Source: an uncultured Erythrobacter sp.
Lineage (GTDB): Bacteria > Pseudomonadota > Alphaproteobacteria > Sphingomonadales > Sphingomonadaceae
Assembly: GCA_937899785.1 (NCBI GenBank)
Contig: CALCCG010000153.1
Coordinates: forward strand, 62,001-126,000
DNA length: 64,000 bases
Reading direction: 5' to 3'
Below the pieces are notes generated by a model, which saw only the letters and a program-made list of their open reading frames with translations, did not search any database and had not been told where the DNA came from. The translations under genes and the position numbers were made by a program. Each line of letters starts with the position of its first letter. The stretch's first letter is position 1. This document shows, piece by piece, positions 18,962-27,050 of this stretch.

Positions 18962-19737
18962 AATTGGAAGGAAAGGTGGCGGCGATCACCGGTGGGACGG
19001 CCGGACTGGGCCGCGGAATAGCCGAGGGGTTCTTGGCTGAGGGCGCTAAAGTCGCTCTGTTCGCTCGCAATCCAGAGAAGGGCGAAGCCGCCGCGCGCGA
19101 CCTGAGCCCCGATGGCAGTTGCGCTGTCTTCATCGCGGGCGATGTGATGAACCAAGCCGACATCGAAAGTTTCGTCGACAAAACCATCGAGGCCTTCGGA
19201 ACTCTGGATGTCCTCGTCAACAACGCTGGCGGCGCGGGCGACCTCCAGCCGCTGGTCAACCTGTCTGACGAGACCTTTGACGAGGCGATGAAGTGGAATG
19301 TCTATTCTACCTTTTATGCAACCCGGCGCGCGCTCCCGACCATGCTCGCCAAAAAGAACGGGCGAGTGATCAACATCTCCTCGATGGAGGGCAAACACGG
19401 CAAACCGGTGCTCACGGCCTATTCCGCCGCCAAACACGCCGTGAACGGCCTGACGAAAAGCCTCGCGCGCGAAGTGGGCGCGGAGGGAGTGACGGTGAAC
19501 GCCATCTGCCCAGGCCTCGTCATCACCGACATTATCAAGAACAACGGCCCCGAAACCGCCAAAGCGATGGGCATGGAGTTCGACGAGATGATCAACACGT
19601 TCGCGCAAGAAGCCGCGATCAAGCGGCCCAATACGGTGGAGGAAATCGCTGCGATGGCCGTGCTGCTTGCGTCCGACGCGGGTGCAGGGATCACCGGCGC
19701 CATGCTGAGCGTCGACGGCGGCACGGCGCAATATTAA
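18958..19737 (+). CDS. Short-chain dehydrogenase/reductase
   Basis: Classical SDR of 259 residues with TGGTAGLGRG at about 12-21, NNAG near 88 and YSAAK near 158. Arg in LFARN after the second strand suggests NADP(H) preference. It has the regular C-terminus ITGAMLSVDGG. Its ATG overlaps the stop of the SnoaL-like gene, which makes it the last gene of the 15.4-19.7 kb operon. It converges on another SDR gene with only 12 bases between the stops. Confidence 0.9.
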   Translation: MKLEGKVAAITGGTAGLGRGIAEGFLAEGAKVALFARNPEKGEAAARDLSPDGSCAVFIAGDVMNQADIESFVDKTIEAFGTLDVLVNNAGGAGDLQPLVNLSDETFDEAMKWNVYSTFYATRRALPTMLAKKNGRVINISSMEGKHGKPVLTAYSAAKHAVNGLTKSLAREVGAEGVTVNAICPGLVITDIIKNNGPETAKAMGMEFDEMINTFAQEAAIKRPNTVEEIAAMAVLLASDAGAGITGAMLSVDGGTAQY

Positions 19738-19749
19738 GACGCGGTCAGC

Positions 19750-20559
19750 CTAGCCCTCTTGGGCCGCCATAGCCGCGACCACCGCCGCCTGGATGTCGGT
19801 CGCTTGCGGGTTACCGCGCAGTGTCACGCCGCCATTGGGTTGCAGGTTCTCACCTGTAATGAACGCGTGATCCGAACACAGGAACACGCAGGTCTGCGCG
19901 ACATCCTCCGAAGTGTTCAATCGGCCCAGCGGGTACTTCGGAAGAAAGGCCTCGACCAACCCCGGCGTGTCGAAAGCGCCTTGTGTCATGGGGCTTTCAG
20001 TAAAAGCCGGAGACACACTGTTCGCGCGAATACCGAGGTGGCCGAAATCGTTGGCAACGCAGCGGATCATCGCTTCGCCCGCCGTCTTGGTGCCGATATA
20101 GGCCGCGTGGTTGTTGATCAGCGCCTTGGTTGTTGCGCTCGACAGATTGATGATCGAACCGCCGGACGGTTCCTGCTCGCTCATCACTTTGACAAAGGCC
20201 TGAAGGAAGTGATGCACGCCCTTGAACTGGAGCGCTGCAATCGCGTCGAGTTGCTCTTCGGTTGTTTCCAAGAGCCCTGCAAGCAAGCCCCACCCGGTCG
20301 TGTTGATTGCGGCATCGACACGCCCAAAGTCGGCGCGTGCCGTATCCGCAAGCGCATGAACGGCCGCGTGGTCGGTTATGTCGCATAACGCGTAGCTTCC
20401 ACCGATCTCAGCGGCCAAGTCTCTCAGCGGTCCTTCGTTGCGGCCCGCAACCATAACGCGGGCGCCCTCGCCCGCCAGCGCGCGCGCCGTCACCTGTCCG
20501 ATATTTCCGGCGGTCGCCGCGCCCAGCACCACGGCAAATTTGCCTTCAAGCTGTCCCAT
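19750..20559 (-). CDS. Short-chain dehydrogenase/reductase
   Basis: SDR of 269 residues with LGAATAGNIGQVTA as a slightly divergent cofactor motif, catalytic YIGTK near residue 153 and the ending FITGENLQPNGGVTLRG. The Arg in VAGRN after the second strand suggests NADP(H). AAGGAGAG lies five bases before the ATG at 20559, which decides against the longer upstream frame. It stands alone on the minus strand, divergent from the SnoaL-like gene at 20686. Confidence 0.87.
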   Translation of the reverse strand: MGQLEGKFAVVLGAATAGNIGQVTARALAGEGARVMVAGRNEGPLRDLAAEIGGSYALCDITDHAAVHALADTARADFGRVDAAINTTGWGLLAGLLETTEEQLDAIAALQFKGVHHFLQAFVKVMSEQEPSGGSIINLSSATTKALINNHAAYIGTKTAGEAMIRCVANDFGHLGIRANSVSPAFTESPMTQGAFDTPGLVEAFLPKYPLGRLNTSEDVAQTCVFLCSDHAFITGENLQPNGGVTLRGNPQATDIQAAVVAAMAAQEG

Positions 20560-20610
20560 ATCTCGCTCTCCTTCTGCAAAAGGGGGACTACCACGCCGCT
20601 TTGGCGCGTC

Positions 20611-20630
20611 CTCTTCCCAAAAGTGTTCAT
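20611..20630 (+). promoter_or_regulatory. Recurrent AAAGTGT element, copy 2
   Basis: CTCTTCCCAAAAGTGTTCAT lies in the divergent space between the SDR (19750-20559) and the SnoaL-like gene (20686). It shares the pyrimidine-rich left part and AAAGTGT core with the elements at 6161, 22519 and 36773, while 38382 has the close variant AAAGTGC. Candidate operator. Confidence 0.3.
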
Positions 20631-20685
20631 TGTGCCCACGAGCGCGGGGGCCGATAGATTGCCACAACTAGAGGAGAGGCACACG

Positions 20686-21105
20686 ATGTTCACAGGGCCG
20701 ATGGAGGACCGCCTGGCGATCCGCGAGCTGCACGAGATCTATGGCGACGGCGTCGTGCGTTTCGACAAGGATACCTGGGGATCGGTCTGGGCCGAGGACG
20801 CCACCTGGGACTTTATGGGAATGACGATCGAAGGGCGCGAGGCGATTGTCGAAACTTGGCTTGGAGCGATGGCCGGCTTTGACGCGGTTAGCTTTTCTTG
20901 CGTGCCAGCCTCAATCGACGTCGACGGCGACACTGCGACCAGCCGCGTGCAAACCCAAGAAGTGCTTAAGGCCAAAGACGGTTCAACGCGAATGATCGGC
21001 GGTCTCTACACTGACACGCTCGCCAAGCGCGATGGAGCCTGGGTCTACACCCACCGCGCCTTCAACATTGTCGCCGAATACAACGCCCCTGAGGAGACCG
21101 CGTGA
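20686..21105 (+). CDS. SnoaL-like (NTF2-fold) protein
   Basis: A 139-residue NTF2-fold protein of the SnoaL_4 type. RLAIRELHEIYGDGVVRFDK holds the conserved Asp of the first helices. VWAEDATWDFMGMTIEGREA and the C-terminal YTHRAFNIVAEY agree with the family. GAGGAGAGGC precedes the ATG. The following monooxygenase-like gene starts inside its stop (TGATG), so they are translationally coupled. A dehydratase or isomerase role is possible. Confidence 0.82.
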   Translation: MFTGPMEDRLAIRELHEIYGDGVVRFDKDTWGSVWAEDATWDFMGMTIEGREAIVETWLGAMAGFDAVSFSCVPASIDVDGDTATSRVQTQEVLKAKDGSTRMIGGLYTDTLAKRDGAWVYTHRAFNIVAEYNAPEETA

Positions 21106-21446
21106 TGGCCAAGATTGTAATTTCCGCCCAGCTCGACCTCGATCCGGCCCAGCGCACCGCTGCCCTGATCAAGGCCAAGCGACATATCGCGGCAGCCCTC
21201 GCTCAACCGTGCTGCATTGCCTACGATTGGAGCGCGGATGGCAACGATCCCGCGCGGGTCAACGTGTTCGAAGAGTGGCAAAGCGAAGAGGCGCTGGCGG
21301 CGCATTTTGCGGGACCAGCTTACGCCGGAATGCGCGATCATATCGGCGCGTTTGGCCTGACTGGAGCAGCCAGCCGCAAATACCGCGTTGACGCCGAGGC
21401 GCCAGTTTACAACGCGGAAGGCGTCGCGACCGAGGCTTTTTACTAG
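21105..21446 (+). CDS. Antibiotic-biosynthesis-monooxygenase-like protein
   Basis: A 113-residue protein of the dimeric alpha/beta barrel (ABM/quinol monooxygenase) type. MAKIVISAQLDLDP is the first strand, CIAYDWSADG the second, and VNVFEEWQSEEALAAHFAGP the family signature. ATG at 21105 overlaps the preceding stop; a GTG three bases upstream is also possible. Family members oxidise small aromatics without cofactors or act as ligand-binding proteins. It forms a two-gene unit with the SnoaL-like gene and converges on the reductase gene. Confidence 0.8.
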   Translation: MAKIVISAQLDLDPAQRTAALIKAKRHIAAALAQPCCIAYDWSADGNDPARVNVFEEWQSEEALAAHFAGPAYAGMRDHIGAFGLTGAASRKYRVDAEAPVYNAEGVATEAFY

Positions 21447-21459
21447 AAAAGCTCCCGCG

Positions 21460-22461
21460 TCAGACTTTGAGCATCTGCTTCCCGCGATTTTGCCCGGTGA
21501 AGAGGCGCTTGAGCGTCGCAGGAGCGTTCTCAAACCCTTCCTGTATGTCCTCTTGGTACGTCAGCTTTCCGTCTTGAACGAATCCTTCGAGCCGTTTGCG
21601 GATCGCGGGGAATTCGGGCGCCCAATCCAACACAATAAAGCCCGCCATGCTGGCGCGGCGGAAAATCAGATTGAAGTAGTTGCCCGGACCTGAGGGATGA
21701 CCGCCGGTCTCATACCGGCTGATACCGCCGCATACGACCACGCGCGCGCCGGTTGCAATATTGGCTAGCATATCGTCAAGGATAGAGCCGCCGACATTGT
21801 CAAAAATCACGTCAACGCCGCCTGGGCAGTGTTCTTTGATTTGCGCTTTCACATCGCCCGCCTTGTAGTCGATGGCGGCGTCGTAGCCTGCTTCATCGAC
21901 CAGCCACTTACACTTGTCCGGCCCGCCTGCGATGCCGACGACGCGGCAACCGGCGATTTTGGCCAATTGGCCAACCACGCTGCCCGTCGCGCCTGCTGCG
22001 CCTGAGATCAGCACCACGTCGCCCGCGACCGGCTTGCCAACCTTGAAGAAACCGCAATAGGCCGTGAGACCGGTGGTCCCAAGAACCGACAGGACCGCAG
22101 TGGGAGACAGCGTGGTCTGAACCTTGGTCAGGCCCTCCCCATCATGCACGTTATGCTCGGTCCAGCCGGTGGTGCCAAAGACGATCTCGCCCACTGCGAA
22201 TTTTGGATTGTGACTGGCGATCACCTCGCTGATCGCGCCGCCGCGCATCACGTCGCCAATCGCCATCGGAGCGACGTAGTCGGCGATGTTCTCCATCCAT
22301 CCCTTTTGCGCCGGGTCGAACGAGAGGTAGCGTGTTGCGAGCAGAACTTCACCGTCACGCGGATCCGCAAGCTCGGTTTCGACAAGTTTGAAGTCGTTGT
22401 CCTCAATACCGCGGCCTCGCGGGTGGTTGTTGAGCAGCCATTGGCGCGTGGTGGTGGGCAT
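21460..22461 (-). CDS. CurA-like NADP-dependent medium-chain reductase
   Basis: A 333-residue zinc-free medium-chain reductase, second paralogue of the island. It begins MPTTTRQWLLNNHPRGRG. The cofactor fold contains VVLISGAAGATGSVVGQLAK, GIAGGPDKC, and VDVIFDNVGGSILDDML. It ends LFTGQNRGKQMLKV, as LTB4-dehydrogenase-like enzymes do. AAGGAGAG precedes the ATG. It likely reduces an alpha,beta-unsaturated ketone or acyl derivative. It is closer in motif detail to the copy at 24770 than to the one at 15387. Confidence 0.9.
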   Translation of the reverse strand: MPTTTRQWLLNNHPRGRGIEDNDFKLVETELADPRDGEVLLATRYLSFDPAQKGWMENIADYVAPMAIGDVMRGGAISEVIASHNPKFAVGEIVFGTTGWTEHNVHDGEGLTKVQTTLSPTAVLSVLGTTGLTAYCGFFKVGKPVAGDVVLISGAAGATGSVVGQLAKIAGCRVVGIAGGPDKCKWLVDEAGYDAAIDYKAGDVKAQIKEHCPGGVDVIFDNVGGSILDDMLANIATGARVVVCGGISRYETGGHPSGPGNYFNLIFRRASMAGFIVLDWAPEFPAIRKRLEGFVQDGKLTYQEDIQEGFENAPATLKRLFTGQNRGKQMLKV

Positions 22462-22518
22462 CGCGATCTCTCCTTTGCGAACCTCTTTGGCCTCTAATGC
22501 TGATGCAGAGCGCTCCTC

Positions 22519-22536
22519 TCTACGGGCAAAAGTGTC
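22519..22536 (+). promoter_or_regulatory. Recurrent AAAGTGT element, copy 3
   Basis: The sequence around 22519-22536 (TCTACGGGCAAAAGTGTC) resembles the elements at 36773 and 38382 in core and left flank. It lies about 50 bases before the molybdopterin oxidoreductase gene in a divergent intergenic space. Candidate operator. Confidence 0.3.
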
Positions 22537-22584
22537 AGTCGCCGCAGTTCGATGGTCTGGTAACTTCCGGGGCTGAGGAGAAAG

Positions 22585-24768
22585 ATGATGGGTGTTTCAA
22601 CGCACAAGACCTTCTGCCGCTTCTGCCACGCCAATTGCGCGATGGAGGTCGACGTAGAGGACGGGCGCGTGCTTTCGGTGCGGGGAGATCCCGAAGATCC
22701 CGCCTATGGCGGTTACACCTGCATGAAAGGGCGTGAATTGCCCGATTCGCACAACGCCGAACATCGACTAACGCAAAGCCTGGTGCGCGACGCCATGGGT
22801 GATTTTCAACCGACGCCGATGCCCGAAACGCTCGCGCATATCGCGGATAGGCTGCGCGGCATCATCGATAAGCACGGGCCGGACGCGGTCGCCGTTTTCA
22901 TGGGTTCGGGCGGGTATCAGAACAGCGCGGCCTGGGCCGCCTCACACAGTTTTGCGCAAGCCATCGGCTCGAAGCACTTCTTCACCTCGGTGACACTCGA
23001 CCAACCGGCCAAAGTCTTCACCACCGCGCGGTATGGCCAGTGGTCCGGGGGCACAAACACCTTCTCCGAAAGCGATGTAGCGCTGCTGATCGGCAACAAT
23101 CCGATCGTTTCGCATTACTCGCCTCCGGGTGGCGTCCCGCCCTTTAGTCCCTCGCGCCGGATCCGCGACCGGCAGGCAGAGGGCATGAAAGTGATCGTCG
23201 CCGACCCGCGCGAAAGCGACATTGCCCGCCTCGCCAACATCTATCTTCCCGTCAAACCGGGTGAAGATCCCGCGCTGCTCGCCGGGATGATCAATGTGAT
23301 CATAAATGAGGAACTCTACGATCGTAATTTCGTCGCCGCGCATGTCGAAGGTTTTGACGAACTGTTGGACGCGGTCCGCCCGATGACGCCGGAAGTCGCC
23401 GCAGAGCGCGCTGGGGTCGAGACCGACCAACTGGTCGCGGCGGCGCGCATGTTTGCAACCGGCGCCAAAGGCTGCGCGGTCACTGGGACCGGCCCGGAGA
23501 TGGCGGGCAACGGCACCTTGACGGAATACTTGGTCGTCTGCCTCAACACGTTGTGCGCGCGCTTCAAACAGGAAGGCGACAAGGCGGGTATCCCGCGTGT
23601 TTTTACCCCTCCGATGAGCGATCTGAAAGCGCAAGTGGGTCCGGATCTGCCGATGTTCGGCGCTGAAGGGATGGCAAAGTCGCGCTTCCGTGGCCTTGGT
23701 CAGCTCGGCTTCGAGATGCCTTGCAATATCATGGCCGACGAAATTCTGACGCCGGGCGAAGGCCAAATCCGCGCACTGATCAGCGTCGGCGGAAACCCCG
23801 TGGTTGGCTTCCCCAATCAGGAGAAGATGGTTCGGGCACTCGATGATCTGGATCTGTTCGTTCAGATTGACCCGTGGCTGAGTGCAAGCGCCCGCCGCGC
23901 GGATGTGGTGCTTGCGCCCAAGCAATCGCTGGAACGCGACGACATCACAAACCTCTCCGAATGGTGGCATGAAACCGCCTACGCCCGCTATGTCGAGGCA
24001 GTGGCTGAGGCCCCAGGCGATGTGATCGATGAATACGAAATGTTCTGGCATCTCGCGAAGGCGCTGGGCGTGCAAATGGAACTGGGAGGCGGCCCGTTGC
24101 CGATGGACACCGAGGAGCCACCCGCCAAAGTCGATTTCCTTGATCTCTCGACCGCCGGGTGCTTGGTTCCTCCCAGCACAGTGCGCGAAGACGCGCGCGC
24201 CGCCGGGGGTGCCGCGGTGATCTACGAAGACTTGCATCCCCGAATCGGGCCGGGCGATCCTGCGATGGAAAACCGATTCAACCTCGCTGCGGGCGCTATG
24301 CCCGAAGCGCTTCTGCGCTACGCTCAAAACCACACGGTCAAAGCGGGCTATAAGTTTAAGCTGATCAGCCGCCGCTCCAAAGCGCGCTTTAACTCGATCG
24401 GCCATCCGCTCGAAAAACTACGCGCAAGAGCCACAACAAACCCGGCCTACGTTCACCCCGACGACATTGCCGAGTTCAATCTCATCGAAGGGGAGATCGT
24501 CGCGATCTCCAGCCCACACGCCACCATTCACGGCGTGGTCAAAGCGAGCGACCGGGTGCGACGCGGGCTTGTTTCCATGGCGCACGCCTTTGGCGATGCG
24601 CACGCGGACGCCAGCAATGTGCGTGAAATCGGCAGCTCCACAAACCGCCTGACAAGCGACGAGACTGACTACGATCCAATTACGGGTCAGGCTTTGCAAA
24701 GCGCCATACCGATCAAGCTGCAGATGATTAAGGAAACCGCGTCGGCAGCAGAGATGGAGAAAGCCTGA
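22585..24768 (+). CDS. Molybdopterin (bis-MGD) oxidoreductase with [4Fe-4S] cluster
   Basis: Catalytic subunit of the DMSO-reductase superfamily, 727 residues. Cys11, Cys14, Cys18 and Cys46 (FCRFCHANC ... YTCMKG) bind a [4Fe-4S] cluster. Further motifs are VTLDQPAK, the VADPRESDIARLANIYLPVK segment and a C-terminal MGD-binding domain with NRLTSDETDYDPITGQ. There is no Tat signal at the N-terminus, so the enzyme appears cytoplasmic. No electron-transfer subunit is adjacent. GAGGAG precedes the first of two adjacent ATGs. It heads a transcription unit that continues with a CurA-like reductase one base after its stop. Hydroxylation or hydration of the substrate is conceivable. Confidence 0.88.
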   Translation: MMGVSTHKTFCRFCHANCAMEVDVEDGRVLSVRGDPEDPAYGGYTCMKGRELPDSHNAEHRLTQSLVRDAMGDFQPTPMPETLAHIADRLRGIIDKHGPDAVAVFMGSGGYQNSAAWAASHSFAQAIGSKHFFTSVTLDQPAKVFTTARYGQWSGGTNTFSESDVALLIGNNPIVSHYSPPGGVPPFSPSRRIRDRQAEGMKVIVADPRESDIARLANIYLPVKPGEDPALLAGMINVIINEELYDRNFVAAHVEGFDELLDAVRPMTPEVAAERAGVETDQLVAAARMFATGAKGCAVTGTGPEMAGNGTLTEYLVVCLNTLCARFKQEGDKAGIPRVFTPPMSDLKAQVGPDLPMFGAEGMAKSRFRGLGQLGFEMPCNIMADEILTPGEGQIRALISVGGNPVVGFPNQEKMVRALDDLDLFVQIDPWLSASARRADVVLAPKQSLERDDITNLSEWWHETAYARYVEAVAEAPGDVIDEYEMFWHLAKALGVQMELGGGPLPMDTEEPPAKVDFLDLSTAGCLVPPSTVREDARAAGGAAVIYEDLHPRIGPGDPAMENRFNLAAGAMPEALLRYAQNHTVKAGYKFKLISRRSKARFNSIGHPLEKLRARATTNPAYVHPDDIAEFNLIEGEIVAISSPHATIHGVVKASDRVRRGLVSMAHAFGDAHADASNVREIGSSTNRLTSDETDYDPITGQALQSAIPIKLQMIKETASAAEMEKA

Positions 24769-24769
24769 C

Positions 24770-25792
24770 ATGCCGACCAACCGTCAATATCTCCTCCAGC
24801 GCCGCCCTGATGGTGAACCCGTGCCCGACGACTTTGAGCTCGTCGAAACGTCGACGCCCGAGCTGGAGAAGGGGCAATTTCTGATCCGTAATCACTACGC
24901 CAGTCTGGACCCTGCGATGCGCGGCTGGATGGACGCGGGTGGCAACTACATGCCCCCGGTTCCGCTCGGTACTTCAATGCGAGCGAGCACTATTGGAGTG
25001 GTCGAGGAAAGCCGCGCCGAGGGCTTTGAGCCGGGACAATGGGTCATGGGGCTCAACGCTCTTGAGGATTATTCATTGGGTGTCGCAGGCGGCTTTACGC
25101 AGCCGATTGATCACACCCTCGTTCCAAGCGTGACCAATTACCTCTCAATCTTCGGAGCGGTCGGCATGACCGCCTATTTCGGCTTTCTCGAAGTGTGCGA
25201 GCCCAAGGAAGGTGAGACCGTGTTGGTTTCCGGGGCTGCGGGCGCGGTTGGCTCGCTTGTTGGGCAGTTGGCCAAGATCCACGGCTGCCGCGCGGTCGGC
25301 ATTGCGGGAGGCAGCGAGAAATGCGCGAGGCTGATGGAGAAGTACGGGTTTGACGCGGCCATCGACTACAAGGCTTTTGCGCGTGATGACGAAGCCGGTT
25401 TGACCGAAGCGATCGCGAAAGCCGCGCCGGATGGTGTCGATGTGATTTTCGAGAATGTTGGCGGGGCAATTCTCGACGCGGGTTTGATGAACCTCAACCT
25501 CTTCGCCCGTGTCGGGCTGTGCGGCCTTATCAGCGAATACAACACCGCGCCGCGCGGCGCTCGTAACATCTGGCAACTGATCGTCAAACGCGGACAGATC
25601 CGCGGGCTTCTGGTTGCCGACTACGTTGAACGCTTCCCGGAAGGCGCATCAAAAATGGGCGAGTGGGCGGCCGCTGGAAAACTCACGATTGATGAGCATA
25701 TCGATGAGGGTCTGGAGAACACCTTTGACGCTTTCATGCGGCTTTTTGCAGGGTCGAACCAGGGCAAGATGATCCTCAAAATCGCGACATGA
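24770..25792 (+). CDS. CurA-like NADP-dependent medium-chain reductase
   Basis: A 340-residue zinc-free medium-chain reductase, third paralogue. It starts MPTNRQYLLQRRPDG, contains SLDPAMRGWMDAGGNYM and the Rossmann part VLVSGAAGAVGSLVGQLAK, GIAGGSEKC, and VDVIFENVGGAILDAGL, and ends LFAGSNQGKMILKIAT. It follows the Mo enzyme by one base and is followed by the ThuA-like gene one base later, so the three appear cotranscribed and probably act on the same compound. Confidence 0.9.
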   Translation: MPTNRQYLLQRRPDGEPVPDDFELVETSTPELEKGQFLIRNHYASLDPAMRGWMDAGGNYMPPVPLGTSMRASTIGVVEESRAEGFEPGQWVMGLNALEDYSLGVAGGFTQPIDHTLVPSVTNYLSIFGAVGMTAYFGFLEVCEPKEGETVLVSGAAGAVGSLVGQLAKIHGCRAVGIAGGSEKCARLMEKYGFDAAIDYKAFARDDEAGLTEAIAKAAPDGVDVIFENVGGAILDAGLMNLNLFARVGLCGLISEYNTAPRGARNIWQLIVKRGQIRGLLVADYVERFPEGASKMGEWAAAGKLTIDEHIDEGLENTFDAFMRLFAGSNQGKMILKIAT

Positions 25793-25793
25793 T

Positions 25794-26576
25794 ATGGCCC
25801 GCGATCTGCTTGTCCTGTCGGGTGGCCACCCCTACGAAGCCGAGCCGTTCGACGCGCTGATCCATTCGCTCGGCGATTGGGAGGTGACGCATCTCGTCCA
25901 TCCCGAGGCGGAAGAGGCGGTCGCAAAGGGCCGCGCGGCTGAGGCCGATGCGCTGCTCTTCTACGACATGGGTGGTTATATCTTCGCTGATAACGGGCTG
26001 ACCACGCGTCCGCCCCTTCCCGAATATCGCCGAGCCATCACAGAGCGCTTTGAAAGCGGGCGTGGAGCGGTCGCGCTCCACCACGCACTCGCAGGCTGGG
26101 CTCAGTGGCCGCAATGGCACAAATGGCTTGGCGGACAGTTCTTGTACGCTTCAGGTGAATGGCAAGGTCAAGAAATGCCTGACAGCGGTTATCGCCACGA
26201 GGTCGAGTACACCGCGCGAATTGTAGCGGCGCATCCGGTCACGGCGGGCCTTCCCGCCAGCTTCCCTGTTCGCGACGAACTCTATCTGTGTCCAATTGCC
26301 GAAGATCGCGTCACGCCGCTGATCCAGAGCGAGGGATACGCCATGGTGCGCGACAACTTCTTCTCAGCTGCGCTTGCGGTGAAAGGGCGAATGTTCTCGC
26401 GCGAAGGCTGGGACCATCCGTCTGGCTCGGCGCTGATTGGGTGGGAGACCCGCGCACTCGCAGCGCCGCTCATCTATCTGCAATTTGGTGATGGACCGGA
26501 AACCTACGCGAACCCGCCCGTGCGCCAACTTATCGTCAACGCGCTGGAATACACGTCACAAGGAGCCGACGTATGA
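25794..26576 (+). CDS. ThuA-like domain protein
   Basis: A 260-residue protein with the class I glutamine-amidotransferase-like ThuA fold: LLVLSGGHPYEAEPFDALI at the start, a VALHHALAGWAQWPQWHKWL region containing the conserved His pair, and HPVTAGLP with DELYLCPI further on. ThuA proteins occur in trehalose and other sugar or polyol oxidation clusters, and their chemistry is poorly known. A second ThuA-like gene lies at 31789. It overlaps the next gene by ATGA. Confidence 0.8.
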   Translation: MARDLLVLSGGHPYEAEPFDALIHSLGDWEVTHLVHPEAEEAVAKGRAAEADALLFYDMGGYIFADNGLTTRPPLPEYRRAITERFESGRGAVALHHALAGWAQWPQWHKWLGGQFLYASGEWQGQEMPDSGYRHEVEYTARIVAAHPVTAGLPASFPVRDELYLCPIAEDRVTPLIQSEGYAMVRDNFFSAALAVKGRMFSREGWDHPSGSALIGWETRALAAPLIYLQFGDGPETYANPPVRQLIVNALEYTSQGADV

Positions 26577-26947
26577 CCCCGACTGAGAGTGTTGAGAGTT
26601 TCATCAACCATTGGAATGACAGCGACATGGACGCCATGTTTGCGATGTGCGCTGAGGATATTGTCTGGCACAACATGCCGATGGCCCCGATCGAAGGGAA
26701 AACCGCCATGCGCGTTGCGCTTGGTGGCATGATGGCCAGCGTCAAAGGGTGCGATTGGGAGATCCTTTCCATTGCGTCCAACGGTAACACCGTCCTGACA
26801 GAAAGGATCGACGCCTTCGACCTTGAATCCGGCAAACGCGCATCTGTGCGTGTCATGGGGACGTTCGAACTCGATCGCTCCGGCAAGATCACGCGCTGGC
26901 GCGATTACTTCGACATGGCGGAATTCCAGCGCGAGTTCGCCCCGTGA
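26573..26947 (+). CDS. Limonene-1,2-epoxide-hydrolase-like protein
   Basis: A 124-residue NTF2-fold protein resembling limonene-1,2-epoxide hydrolase. The motifs are VWHNMPMAPIEG (Asn34), VLTERIDAF (Arg78, Asp80) and WRDYFDM (Asp111), which match my memory of the Asp-Arg-Asp catalytic triad and the water-positioning Asn of that enzyme. The Tyr that normally helps hold the water appears to be Trp32. If active, it would hydrolyse an epoxide without a covalent intermediate. The start overlaps the stop of the ThuA-like gene, and the P450 follows after about 100 bases, so an epoxide made by an oxygenase is a plausible substrate. Confidence 0.8.
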   Translation: MTPTESVESFINHWNDSDMDAMFAMCAEDIVWHNMPMAPIEGKTAMRVALGGMMASVKGCDWEILSIASNGNTVLTERIDAFDLESGKRASVRVMGTFELDRSGKITRWRDYFDMAEFQREFAP

Positions 26948-27050
26948 TAGGGTGGCCAGCCATCGCAAGGCACTAACACATTCGCGCATCGCATGATGCG
27001 CCGCGATGGTTAGAATCCCTAAGAGATTTTCATCGGGATCGGAGTCTTTC

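Noticed and set aside
22942-24405. A 487-codon open frame on the minus strand
   Set aside because: It is antisense to the molybdopterin oxidoreductase and is rich in His and Arg as mirror frames are.
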